Assembly: GCA_017542245.1 (NCBI GenBank)
Contig: JAFXXN010000029.1
Location: 1-64,000 of the forward strand
Reading direction: 5' to 3'
Length of the DNA: 64,000 nt
Source: Lachnospiraceae bacterium
GTDB lineage: Bacteria > Bacillota > Clostridia > Lachnospirales > Lachnospiraceae
Every line of letters begins with the position of its first letter. Position 1 is the first letter of the stretch. The position numbers were made by a program, and so were the translations under genes. The notes under the pieces were generated by a model that did no database searches, was not told the DNA's origin, and worked only from the letters and a program-made list of their open reading frames with translations. Of this stretch, positions 33,658-42,692 are shown piece by piece.

Positions 33658-34686
33658 ATGTCAAAAGTTTATGGCATTGATATCGGAACATCAACACTAA
33701 AAATATCCCAAAAGGATGTTGGAGTGGTATATAACCAAAAAAATGTCATAGCAGTCTTTGACAAGAAAAAGATAATTGCTACTGGAGATGAAGCCTGGGC
33801 TATGGACGGAAGAGCACCTTCTGAGATAGAAGTCATTCATCCCGTTCATTCCGGTGTTCTTGCAGAACTTAAGAAAATGACCGAGATGCTGGACATAGTT
33901 TTTGAAAAGATTGGCGAAGAACATGGAAAAATGACCGGACAGGAATTCCTTGTAGCTATCCCGTCATATGCGACTGAAGTTGAAAGAAAAGCGCTTGTAG
34001 ATCTTGTTGCAGCTACATCTGTAAAACCAAAACGGATAAGAGTGGTTGACAGACCTATAGCCGATGCTGTAGGTGTGGGAATAAACATAAGGGAGTGCTT
34101 CGGAACTATAATAGTTGATGTTGGAGCAGATACCACAGAGATTTCGGTTGTTTCTCTCGGAGGAATAGTTGTAAGCAGAATGCTTAATTTTGGCGGAAAC
34201 CGAATGGACGAGAGTATTATTTCAGCTGTGAGAAAGGATTATAATTTCCTTATCGGCAGGAAAACAGCTGAACAGATAAAAAACACGTTAGGTTCCGCAA
34301 ATGATCCTTCAGATGACGAAATAACCATGATGAAAGCATTCGGAAGAGATATTATAAGCGGTCTTCCGGGAAGCATACGTGTTGATTCTTCGTTTGTATA
34401 TTTCACGATACAGGAACATTTACAGATTATTGCGGAGACTGTACGTAATATTCTTGAACACTGTGATCCGGAGATTTCGTTGGATATTTTGGAGTCCGGC
34501 ATGTACCTTACAGGCGGAGCTTCAGGTATAAAGGACTTTGACAGATTACTTGCAGGTATTACCGGACTTAAAGTAACAAAGTGTCCCAAAGGCTCGGAAT
34601 CTGTAGCGGTTGGGCTTGAATTAATAGCGGAAAATCAGAAACTTGACTTTCTTGCAGAAAAATATGAAATGATGCAGATAATGTAA
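33658..34686 (+). CDS. mreB: Rod-shape protein MreB (actin homologue)
   Basis: 342 residues from the ATG behind GGGAGAAAAGG; an in-frame TTG 15 bases upstream overlaps that site and is unlikely. Forms membrane-bound filaments that guide the elongasome. Motifs: YGIDIGTSTLKI (phosphate 1), IIVDVGADTTEISVVS (phosphate 2) and TGGASGIKDFDRLL (adenosine). It is more diverged than housekeeping MreB (e.g. AVAIPSYATEVERKAL is LVAIPSYATEVERKAL here), but all sites are kept. Confidence 0.95.
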   Translation: MSKVYGIDIGTSTLKISQKDVGVVYNQKNVIAVFDKKKIIATGDEAWAMDGRAPSEIEVIHPVHSGVLAELKKMTEMLDIVFEKIGEEHGKMTGQEFLVAIPSYATEVERKALVDLVAATSVKPKRIRVVDRPIADAVGVGINIRECFGTIIVDVGADTTEISVVSLGGIVVSRMLNFGGNRMDESIISAVRKDYNFLIGRKTAEQIKNTLGSANDPSDDEITMMKAFGRDIISGLPGSIRVDSSFVYFTIQEHLQIIAETVRNILEHCDPEISLDILESGMYLTGGASGIKDFDRLLAGITGLKVTKCPKGSESVAVGLELIAENQKLDFLAEKYEMMQIM

Positions 34687-34721
34687 TGATCAAAATATAT
34701 TTGATTAATTAAAGAAATAAT

Positions 34722-34775
34722 CACACCTCATACGGCTGCTTCACGGCCACCTTCTCATCAAAGGAGAGGTTTAAT
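34722..34775. repeat. REP-like intergenic element between mreB and mreC
   Basis: A segment starting CACACCTCATACGGC, continuing with GCCACCTTCTC and ending AAGGAGAGGTTTA. It resembles a family of dispersed palindromic repeats (CCTCATCCGTC...CCACCTTC...GGAGAAGG) that I know from Clostridia genomes. The right half can fold as ACCT/AGGT. It interrupts an otherwise tight gene block; no second copy was noticed here. Confidence 0.5.
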
Positions 34776-34813
34776 AGGAAAAGAAGTTTTGGAAAAGAAG
34801 TTAAGGAACAGAT

Positions 34814-35677
34814 ATGAGACGTACAAAGAAAAATTTTGAACTAAGTTCAAAACTGGTATTCTCTGTCCTCATAATAGTCTGTATCGGATTGATAGTGGTT
34901 TCCTATCTGTTTTCAGATGTATTCAGTCCGGTAAAGACTGCTATCGGGAACTTTTTTGTTCCCATGCAGAAGGGGATATCTTCCATAGGCAGCGGAATTT
35001 CCGAAAAATTAAAGATTTTTGAGGACAAACAGCGGCTGATAGAAGAAAATGAGAAGCTGACCCAGGAAATAAACGACCTGAAGATTGAAAAACAGACCCT
35101 TATCTCAGAAAAATGGGAACTTGGCTGGTATAGGGATATATATGAGAATGATACCGTTTATCAGACTGCAGAAAAGGTTGTCGCAAAGATTATAAGCAGA
35201 AATCCCAACGGAGCATGCGATGTTTTTCTGGTTGATAAGGGAGAAGAAGACGGAATACAGGTGGATATGAACGTTCTTGCAAACGGCGGGCTTGTAGGAA
35301 TAGTTACCGAAACCGGAAAGAACTGGTCTAAGATCAGAACCATTATAGCGGATGACAGTGCTGTAAGCGGAAGATTTCAGATTACCTCGGATACATGTAT
35401 TGTTAAGGGAAGTCTCGAACGGATGGATTCCGGATATGTTGATGTTGAGATGATCGGTTTAAACGCCGAGGTTTATGATAATTATGAGGTTGTAACCTCA
35501 TATATAAGTGATAAATACCTTCCGGGAATACTTATAGGTTATGTCAGCAATGTTAGAACAGATCCGTCGGAACTGAATAAAAGGGCATCGCTTACTCCTA
35601 TTGTGGATTTTGAACATCTCGAAGCAGTTATGATAATTAAGGCTTTAAGAGAAAGGCTGGACGGGATTGACCCATGA
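34814..35677 (+). CDS. mreC: Rod-shape protein MreC
   Basis: 287 residues: short cytoplasmic start, one membrane helix (about 14-36), a coiled coil (about 60-100) and the extracellular beta-rich MreC core (KIISRNPNGACDVFLVDKGEEDGI, NGGLVGIVTETG). Bridges MreB with PBP2/RodA. Its last 4 bases overlap mreD. Confidence 0.95.
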   Translation: MRRTKKNFELSSKLVFSVLIIVCIGLIVVSYLFSDVFSPVKTAIGNFFVPMQKGISSIGSGISEKLKIFEDKQRLIEENEKLTQEINDLKIEKQTLISEKWELGWYRDIYENDTVYQTAEKVVAKIISRNPNGACDVFLVDKGEEDGIQVDMNVLANGGLVGIVTETGKNWSKIRTIIADDSAVSGRFQITSDTCIVKGSLERMDSGYVDVEMIGLNAEVYDNYEVVTSYISDKYLPGILIGYVSNVRTDPSELNKRASLTPIVDFEHLEAVMIIKALRERLDGIDP

Positions 35678-36243
35678 TATTTAAGGTTTTGCTGATTTTG
35701 TTTGAAATTATTCTTTCATATCTTCTTCAGACAAGTGTTTTTTCTAACCTGACTCTTGCAGATGTTGTTCCGGATATATTTATGATACTGACAGCATCTT
35801 TAGGATACATTTCAGGAAAGAATACTGCAGCCGTAACAGGATTTGTCAGTGGAATGATACTTGACCTGACTTTTGGAAATCTGATAGGAGTATATGCTCT
35901 TATGTATACCGTAATAGGATATATCTGTGGATTTTCAAACAGAATTTATGATAACGAGGATTATACACTTCCGCTTTTTATCATAGGAAGTGCGGAATTC
36001 CTTTACAATTTGATGTATTTTGTACTGTTTCATCTTCTTTTGGGAAAGGTTGATATCGGATATTTTATGATGAGATTCCTTTTTCCTAGGGTGATTTATA
36101 CTGTGACAGTTTCTATTATCCTTTACCGGCTTCTTAATTTCAATTTTAATATATTTGAGAAAATTGACAGAAAGAAGCGCATTAAAAGGGGTGAGGTAAT
36201 AGAATACTCAGGTTTTGATTTTGTCGGCAGGCGTGGTTTATGA
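35674..36243 (+). CDS. mreD: Rod-shape protein MreD
   Basis: 189 residues, five to six membrane segments. Family features include LLQTSVFSNLTLADVVPDIF, YISGKNTAAVTGFVSGMILDL and LIGVYAL. Overlaps mreC (ATGA) and ends overlapping the pbp2 start, so the three are translated as a unit. Confidence 0.94.
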   Translation: MIFKVLLILFEIILSYLLQTSVFSNLTLADVVPDIFMILTASLGYISGKNTAAVTGFVSGMILDLTFGNLIGVYALMYTVIGYICGFSNRIYDNEDYTLPLFIIGSAEFLYNLMYFVLFHLLLGKVDIGYFMMRFLFPRVIYTVTVSIILYRLLNFNFNIFEKIDRKKRIKRGEVIEYSGFDFVGRRGL

Positions 36244-39125
36244 GATTTTTTAGACTTATATGGAGAAGAATCAGACTGATCCCTTCAAGATTGAAGGAAA
36301 TGATGAAAATCCGTCTGATATTTCTGGATATACTTACAGTAGTACTTTTTATTGTTCTTCTTGTCAGACTGTATGATCTTCAGATACTTGAACCGGCAGA
36401 AGAAGATCTGCCGCCCAAGAGTGACACGTCAAAGATTGTTCAGTCCAGATATATGGAGAGTGTCAGGGGCAATATATATGACAGAAAAGGAAATCTTTTA
36501 GCGTATAATGTTCAGAGTTATTCCGTTGTCATGACCAACAGTGCCCTTACAACAAATAATGAACAAAAAAATTCAATGATCTTACTGCTGTTAAAGCTCC
36601 TTGAAGAGAACGGTTATGAACCGGAACTTACTTTTGAGATAGAGCAGAATGAATACGGGAAACTGGTATTTAATGTTTCGGGTAATGCAGAACTGAGATT
36701 TAAGAAAAATGCATACGGACTGCAGCGTATTTCCGATCTTTCCGAGGAACAGCAGAATGCTACCGCTGAGGAAGTTTTCGAGTTCTTAAGAAAAGGAACA
36801 AAGAATGTTTCGATGTACGGTATTTCGGATGAATATCCGATTGATGTTGCATTAAAAATCATGATGTTCAGATATAAACTGTTTAATCTGTATCCACAGT
36901 ATTCACAGTTTACGGTATGTACTAATGTTGATGATAAACTGATAGCTGCTATCATGGAAAATTCAGCAGATCTTCCCGGAGTCGAGATAAAGCAGCAGAC
37001 AACACGCGTTTATAACGACAGTATATTTTTTGCTCATATTCTCGGTTATACCGGTCAGATGAATGATGATGAAGCCGAAAATATGAATTCAGGTTATGAT
37101 GATCCGATTTATTCCACTTCGGATGTTATAGGAAAGACCGGAATTGAGAAGGAATATGATGAAGTCCTGCGAGGGAAAAAAGGAGAAGTTCAGCTTGTAC
37201 TCAGTTCAAGCGGTAAGGTTCAGTCTCAGACGATAAAAAAAGAACCGAAAGCCGGAAATGATGTTTATCTTACTATAGACAGGGAAATGCAGATAGCATG
37301 TTATCATATCTTAGAAAATAATATTGCGGCGATTCTTATTTCAAAGATTGTAAATTCCATGGATTATGGTGGAAAAGGTACATCGGCTAACAAGATTACT
37401 ATACCGATTTACGAGGTTTATAACGCATTTTTTGAGAACGGAATGATAGACATACCGCATCTTAGTTCACCGGAAGCAACAGCTCTTGAGAAAAATACGC
37501 GTAATACGTTCTTAGAGAGAATGGAACTGATCAATTCCAGGCTTAAGACTGTACTCGCTTTTAATTCTACCGATTCGGCAAAAGATATTTCAGATGAATT
37601 GCAGGGCTATATCGATTATATTTATCAGTATCTTAAAAAGAAAGAGGTAGTACTTAAGGATAAAGTTGATACAAAATCATCTGTATATATAGAGTATACC
37701 GAAGGCGATGCTTCATTAAGCGAGCTTTTACGATACGGAATAAATAACGGATGGATAAATCTGGAACTTCTCGGAATAGGCAGTGATTACAATACTAATG
37801 AAGAGATTTATGCCAGACTTCTGGACTATGCTCTTGAAGGGTTAGTTGATAATTCTGAGTTTGAAAGGCTTGTATACAGACAGCTTATATTTAATCATAA
37901 GCTTTCGGGAAGAGACTGTTGTCTGCTTTTGTATGACCAGGGCTTCCTTGAAATGAATCAGAATGATTATAACCGTCTGGCAAATGGAAGTATTGCTCCG
38001 TATACTTTTGTTATAGATAAACTGAAAAATCTTGAGATAACTCCCGGTATGCTTGCTCTCGAGCCTTGCAGCGGTTCTGTGGTTATTACGGATGTTAATA
38101 CCGGGGACATAAGGGCACTTGTTACTTATCCCTCTTATGACGCTAACAAACTTGCGAATAAGATAGACTGGAATTATTATCAGAAGCTGCTTAACAACAA
38201 GGCCACACCTCTGCTTAACCGTACGACACAGCAGATGACCACCACCGGTTCGACTTTTAAACCTCTGATGGCACTTGCAGGTCTTGGAGAAGGAGTTATT
38301 TCGACATCAACACTTATAGAAGACAAAGGTGTATTTGAAGAGGTAGACCCTTCACCAAAATGTTGGAAATATCCTAACAGCCACGGTAATATAACCCTTA
38401 CGCAGGCAATACAGCACTCCTGTAACTATTTTTTTTATAAGGTAGGATATGAGATGTCCCTTGATTCTAAAGGTGAATACAGTGACAGCCAGGGTATTGC
38501 AAAAATACAGAAATATGCTACAATGTTTGGGTTGGCAGAAAAATCAGGTGTTGAGCTTCCGGAAAGTATGCCTACTATTTCGTCTACTGACGCGGTAAGA
38601 ACGTCCATCGGTTATTATCACAGCTTTGCACCTATACAGATTTCACGTTATGTGACTGCTATAGCCAATAAAGGTACGGTATATAATCTGACACTTGTAG
38701 ATAAGGTATACAACAGGGAAAAAGAACAGTTGGTCGATAACCAGGCAAGTGTATATAACAAAATTGACAGATATTCAAATTCTGAGTGGGCTTCGGTTCA
38801 GCAGGGTATGTATAATGTTGTTAATACATCAACCAATTCACTTGATGTTATGTATTCGGATCTTGGTTTTAAGGTTGCAGGAAAAACAGGAACGGCTCAG
38901 GTCAGCCTTACTCATCCGTCAAACGGTCTGTTTGTCTCATTTGCGCCTTATGAAAGTCCTGAAGTGAGTGTTACTGTTGTTTTACCGAACGGATATACTT
39001 CCGCTAACGCTGCCAAGCTTGCACGTGAAGTTTACGGTCTGTACTTTAACGGTGAGAATAAGGAAGGACTGCTCAGCGGTGACATTAAGACTACTACCGT
39101 AACCAATATCGATGTATCTGACTAA
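36240..39125 (+). CDS. Penicillin-binding protein 2, elongation transpeptidase
   Basis: 961 residues, much longer than the usual 600-700. One membrane helix (about 27-47), the dimerisation domain beginning VRGNIYDRKGNLLAYN, then the transpeptidase: active Ser671 in STFK (671-674), SCN in QHSCNYFFY, and KTGT from Lys882. In E. coli PBP2 the active Ser is near residue 330, so about 340 extra residues lie before the catalytic domain (mainly about 350-620). Forms the elongasome with RodA, encoded downstream after minCDE. Confidence 0.95.
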   Translation: MRFFRLIWRRIRLIPSRLKEMMKIRLIFLDILTVVLFIVLLVRLYDLQILEPAEEDLPPKSDTSKIVQSRYMESVRGNIYDRKGNLLAYNVQSYSVVMTNSALTTNNEQKNSMILLLLKLLEENGYEPELTFEIEQNEYGKLVFNVSGNAELRFKKNAYGLQRISDLSEEQQNATAEEVFEFLRKGTKNVSMYGISDEYPIDVALKIMMFRYKLFNLYPQYSQFTVCTNVDDKLIAAIMENSADLPGVEIKQQTTRVYNDSIFFAHILGYTGQMNDDEAENMNSGYDDPIYSTSDVIGKTGIEKEYDEVLRGKKGEVQLVLSSSGKVQSQTIKKEPKAGNDVYLTIDREMQIACYHILENNIAAILISKIVNSMDYGGKGTSANKITIPIYEVYNAFFENGMIDIPHLSSPEATALEKNTRNTFLERMELINSRLKTVLAFNSTDSAKDISDELQGYIDYIYQYLKKKEVVLKDKVDTKSSVYIEYTEGDASLSELLRYGINNGWINLELLGIGSDYNTNEEIYARLLDYALEGLVDNSEFERLVYRQLIFNHKLSGRDCCLLLYDQGFLEMNQNDYNRLANGSIAPYTFVIDKLKNLEITPGMLALEPCSGSVVITDVNTGDIRALVTYPSYDANKLANKIDWNYYQKLLNNKATPLLNRTTQQMTTTGSTFKPLMALAGLGEGVISTSTLIEDKGVFEEVDPSPKCWKYPNSHGNITLTQAIQHSCNYFFYKVGYEMSLDSKGEYSDSQGIAKIQKYATMFGLAEKSGVELPESMPTISSTDAVRTSIGYYHSFAPIQISRYVTAIANKGTVYNLTLVDKVYNREKEQLVDNQASVYNKIDRYSNSEWASVQQGMYNVVNTSTNSLDVMYSDLGFKVAGKTGTAQVSLTHPSNGLFVSFAPYESPEVSVTVVLPNGYTSANAAKLAREVYGLYFNGENKEGLLSGDIKTTTVTNIDVSD

Positions 39126-39134
39126 GGAGGAAAC

Positions 39135-39803
39135 ATGAGCGGATCAGTTGTAATAAAAGGTTCGAGAAATGGTATTACTCTTGTCCTTGATGAGAACGAA
39201 AGTTATGAAGTGTTAAAAGAAAAAGTTGAAAAAAAATTTAAGGACAGCGCAAAGTTCCTTGGAAATGCAAAAACAGCTCTTTCCTTTGACGGAAAAAAGC
39301 TTACGGACGAGCAGAAGGATGAAATAATAAAGATAATATCAGACAATACAGAGCTGGAGATTGTCTGCCTGATAGACCATTCTGATGAAGCAAATGAAGT
39401 TTTTAAGAATGCAATAGAGAAGCAGGTTATGGAGGCTACAGCTTCTAATGCACGTATCCATAAAGGAAATCTTCGTTCGGGACAGGCTATAGAAAGTGAT
39501 ACTGGTATTGTTGTTCTGGGTGATGTAAACCCCGGAGCAAGCCTGGTTTCCAAAGGGAATATAATAGTATTAGGCTCTCTCAGGGGAACTGTATGGGCCG
39601 GAGCCGGCGGAAATACATCCTGCTTTGTACTTTCAACCGATATGACACCTATGCAGATCAGGATAGCAGATACAATAGCCAGATCGCCTGACAGGAAAGA
39701 GGCTAGAGAGCAGAATACTTTGAAGATTGCTGTTCTGGATGAAAACGGCTCTATATGTATTTCGCCGCTGACTAAAGATGTGATAGGAAGCCTTAGTCTG
39801 TAA
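39135..39803 (+). CDS. minC: Septum site inhibitor MinC
   Basis: 222 residues. The N-terminal domain (SVVIKGSRNGITLVLDE) inhibits FtsZ assembly. The C-terminal beta-helix (GDVNPGASLVSKGNIIVLGSLRGTVWAG split over two turns) binds MinD. It starts 9 bases after pbp2 with AAGGAGGAA. Confidence 0.95.
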   Translation: MSGSVVIKGSRNGITLVLDENESYEVLKEKVEKKFKDSAKFLGNAKTALSFDGKKLTDEQKDEIIKIISDNTELEIVCLIDHSDEANEVFKNAIEKQVMEATASNARIHKGNLRSGQAIESDTGIVVLGDVNPGASLVSKGNIIVLGSLRGTVWAGAGGNTSCFVLSTDMTPMQIRIADTIARSPDRKEAREQNTLKIAVLDENGSICISPLTKDVIGSLSL

Positions 39804-39810
39804 AAAACAG

Positions 39811-39838
39811 TTGATAAAATTATAAAATATAGTATTAT
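39811..39838 (+). promoter_or_regulatory. Possible promoter of minD-minE-rodA
   Basis: TTGATA (39811-39816), 16 bases, TATTAT (39833-39838), in the 73-base gap after minC. Moderate match; read-through from upstream is also likely. Confidence 0.45.
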
Positions 39839-39876
39839 ATAATAGATGAATTATATTTTTACGGAGGATTATTGAA

Positions 39877-40659
39877 ATGGGTGAGGTAATAGTTGTTACT
39901 TCGGGTAAAGGAGGAGTTGGAAAGACTACTACCACAGCAAATGTAGGTACAGGACTTGCAAAACTTGACAAGAAAGTAGTTTTGATCGATACAGATATAG
40001 GTCTGAGAAATCTTGATGTTGTTATGGGACTTGAGAACAGGATTGTTTATAATCTTGTGGATGTTATTGAAGGTAACTGTAAGATAAAGCAAGCACTTAT
40101 AAAGGATAAGAGATATCCGAATCTTTACCTTTTGCCTTCTGCTCAGACCAGGGATAAGTCTGCAGTAAAGCCTGAGGAGATGAAACAGCTCTGCGAACAG
40201 CTTAAAGGTGAATTTGATTATATCATCATAGACTGTCCCGCAGGTATTGAACAGGGCTTTGAAAATGCCGTTGCCGGTGCTGACAGGGCATTGGTAGTTA
40301 CAACTCCTGAGGTTTCAGCTGTAAGAGATGCGGACAGAATCATCGGCCTTCTTGAGGCTCATGAGATGAAAAGGACTGATCTTATCGTTAACAGACTTCG
40401 TATAGAGATGGTTAAAACCGGTGATATGATGTCAAGTGACGATGTGGTTGAAATACTTGCAGTAAACCTTATAGGGATTGTTCCTGATGATGAAGGTATC
40501 ATAGTAGCCACAAATAACGGCGAGCCATTGGTAGGAAATGAATCCAAGGCCGGTCAGGCGTATATGAATATTTGCAGACGTGTAACGGGAGAAGAGGTGC
40601 CTTTCCTCGATCTGACTGCCAAGAAGGGCTTCTTCAGCAGATTGTTTGGAAGAAAGTAG
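39877..40659 (+). CDS. minD: Septum site ATPase MinD
   Basis: 260 residues. Deviant Walker A SGKGGVGKTTTTANVG, IDTDIGLRNLDVVMGLE, IIIDCPAGIEQGF, and the C-terminal amphipathic membrane helix KKGFFSRLFGRK. Recruits MinC to the membrane and is released by MinE. Ribosome site CGGAGGA. Confidence 0.98.
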   Translation: MGEVIVVTSGKGGVGKTTTTANVGTGLAKLDKKVVLIDTDIGLRNLDVVMGLENRIVYNLVDVIEGNCKIKQALIKDKRYPNLYLLPSAQTRDKSAVKPEEMKQLCEQLKGEFDYIIIDCPAGIEQGFENAVAGADRALVVTTPEVSAVRDADRIIGLLEAHEMKRTDLIVNRLRIEMVKTGDMMSSDDVVEILAVNLIGIVPDDEGIIVATNNGEPLVGNESKAGQAYMNICRRVTGEEVPFLDLTAKKGFFSRLFGRK

Positions 40660-40668
40660 GTGATACGT

Positions 40669-40965
40669 ATGGCATTCTGGGATAGTTTTTTTAAGAAAAA
40701 ATCTGATTCGGCCAGTAAGGCGGTCGACAGGATCAAGTTCGTACTTCAATCTGACAGAACCGGACTTCCCGCAGAAACGCTTGAAAGGATAAAAAACGAT
40801 ATTATCACAGTCCTTTCTAAATATGTGGATATTGACACAGAAGAGCTTGACTTTAATATAACAAAAGCTCCTTCGGAAGATGGAGCTTTGACTCCGGCCC
40901 TGTGTGCCAATATACCTATAAAAGGTGTAAAGAGAACGGTAAATGATAAAGTTCATAAAGAATAA
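40669..40965 (+). CDS. minE: MinE, topological specificity factor
   Basis: 98 residues from ATG 40669; a GTG nine bases earlier is in frame but would place the AGGTG ribosome site inside the start. The N-terminal contact region is RIKFVLQSDRTGLPAETLERI, followed by DIITVLSKYVDIDTEELDF. MinE stimulates MinD ATPase to generate oscillation. Its last 23 bases overlap rodA. Confidence 0.94.
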   Translation: MAFWDSFFKKKSDSASKAVDRIKFVLQSDRTGLPAETLERIKNDIITVLSKYVDIDTEELDFNITKAPSEDGALTPALCANIPIKGVKRTVNDKVHKE

Positions 40966-42181
40966 TATAATAACATTTAAGAATTATGATATAAAGAGTT
41001 TCTGCTTTCCACTTCTCCTGTTGGTGTATGTGGTTGGTTTTATCGGAGTTTACCTGATATATATGCTGGATATCAATGAAAAACAGGCGATAAAGCAGGG
41101 ACTTTATCAGAAGCAGATAATCGCTTTTGTTATAGGATTGGTTCTGATCGCTGTGATTTCACTGATCGACTATCATTTTATTGCAAAGCTGTCTCCGGTT
41201 CTTTATCTGATAGGTATAGGACTTTTGCTTATATGTAAATATCTGGATAATCCACCGATTTACGGTTGGAAGCATTATACTGCGAGACGTTGGATAAAGA
41301 TAGGCGGAGATCCGGCCTTGAAAGAAAACAATCCTGGATTTGAATTCCAACCGTCGGAACTTGTTAAGGTTGCACTGGTAGTATTCCTCGCAATGTTCTT
41401 TTATAAGCTGCATAAACATATTAAGAAATTATGGGTTTTGGGTCTTGCGATAGTCCTTACTGCCATACCTTCGTTTTTTATTTTTGACCAGCCCGATCTG
41501 TCGACGACAATACTTATTGTAGCCGTATTTTTTATAATGGTTTTTATATCGGGTGCATCATACAAGTACATAATCACATTCCTGGCGATATTCATACCGA
41601 CGGCTATATTCCTTTTCTGGTATGTACAGCAGGATTTTCAGGTTTTGCTTTCACCTTATCAGCAGGATAGAGTTCTTGCTATGCTCCATCCTGAAGATTA
41701 TCCTGATCTTACATTTCAGCAGCAAAACGCCGCACAGGCAATAAAGGCCGGTGAACTTACGGGAAAATTCATGGACGGTATCCAGGCAGACAGAGCATCG
41801 CGTTTGGTTCCGGTAAGGGAAAGTGATTTTATTTTTTCAGCTGCAGCTGAGGAATTTGGGTTTATAGGTGCAGTGATCATTTTGGTTTTATATGCTTTTC
41901 TTATTCTGTTTATTATAAGAACAGCCCGAAAAGCCAGTGACTATTTGGGCAGAATGATCGCTACAGGTTTTGGTTCCATGCTTTTAGTACAGATTTTTAT
42001 AAATATCGGGGTAGTAACATCTTTATTGCCTAACACCGGAATAGCACTTCCGTTTATGAGTTCGGGGTTAAGCTCATTGCTGGTTAATCTGCTGATGATA
42101 GGAATCGTTCTGAATATCAGCATGCAGCCTAAAAAGGCTGAAAAGGTCAGGGAAGAATCGGAGTTCGGCTTTTTAGATTAA
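40943..42181 (+). CDS. rodA: SEDS glycosyltransferase RodA
   Basis: 412 residues, about ten membrane segments. Polymerises peptidoglycan with PBP2. Signature pieces are GIGLLLICKYLDNPPIYGWKHY, a FQPSELVKVALV motif, QPDLSTTILIV, RLVPVRESDFIFSAAAEEFGF and NTGIALPFMSSG. ATG 40943 overlaps the end of minE, so translation is likely coupled. The N-terminus carries about 20 extra residues before the first helix. Confidence 0.95.
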   Translation: MIKFIKNNIITFKNYDIKSFCFPLLLLVYVVGFIGVYLIYMLDINEKQAIKQGLYQKQIIAFVIGLVLIAVISLIDYHFIAKLSPVLYLIGIGLLLICKYLDNPPIYGWKHYTARRWIKIGGDPALKENNPGFEFQPSELVKVALVVFLAMFFYKLHKHIKKLWVLGLAIVLTAIPSFFIFDQPDLSTTILIVAVFFIMVFISGASYKYIITFLAIFIPTAIFLFWYVQQDFQVLLSPYQQDRVLAMLHPEDYPDLTFQQQNAAQAIKAGELTGKFMDGIQADRASRLVPVRESDFIFSAAAEEFGFIGAVIILVLYAFLILFIIRTARKASDYLGRMIATGFGSMLLVQIFINIGVVTSLLPNTGIALPFMSSGLSSLLVNLLMIGIVLNISMQPKKAEKVREESEFGFLD

Positions 42182-42201
42182 AAAAGAATTTGGAGGATGG
42201 T

Positions 42202-42597
42202 ATGAATATTGGGTTTATAGCGCATGACGCTAAGAAGAGTCTTATGCAGAATTTCTGCATAGCATATAAGGGAGCTATATGTAAACATAAGCTTTATGCC
42301 ACGGCAACAACAGGAAGGCTTATAGAAGAAGCAACCAACTTGCAGATACATAAGTTCCTTGCAGGTCACTTGGGCGGAGTTCAGCAGATGGGGGCGCTGA
42401 TAGAACATAATGAGATGGATATGCTGATTTTTCTTCAGGATCCGGAGAATCCAAAATCTCATGAACCTAATCTTTTTAATCTGGCTAAACTCTGTGATAT
42501 CCATAATATACCATATGCTACAAATGTAGCTACTGCCGAATTGCTGATAAAGGCTCTTGACAGAGGAGATCTTGACTGGAGAGATCTTTACAGATAA
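42202..42597 (+). CDS. mgsA: Methylglyoxal synthase homologue lacking the catalytic Asp
   Basis: 131 residues from the ATG behind GGAGGATGG. Methylglyoxal synthase turns dihydroxyacetone phosphate into methylglyoxal and phosphate. The fold is clear: NIGFIAHDAKK, LYATATTGRLI, SHEPNLFNL, NIPYATNVATAELLI. In the E. coli enzyme the catalytic Asp71 lies in GGDQQ; here it reads GGVQQ. Asp101 is Asn, and a Gly of the phosphate loop is Ala. His98 is kept. Activity as a synthase is doubtful. Placed 20 bases after rodA. Confidence 0.85.
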   Translation: MNIGFIAHDAKKSLMQNFCIAYKGAICKHKLYATATTGRLIEEATNLQIHKFLAGHLGGVQQMGALIEHNEMDMLIFLQDPENPKSHEPNLFNLAKLCDIHNIPYATNVATAELLIKALDRGDLDWRDLYR

Positions 42598-42692
42598 TAA
42601 TGGTTTGTTTATAATGAGTCAGTTGATAAACGAATAAGGTTATTAGAATTGATTTACAGAAAGGATAAGCGGTTTATTCCGCGGGTTTTATC

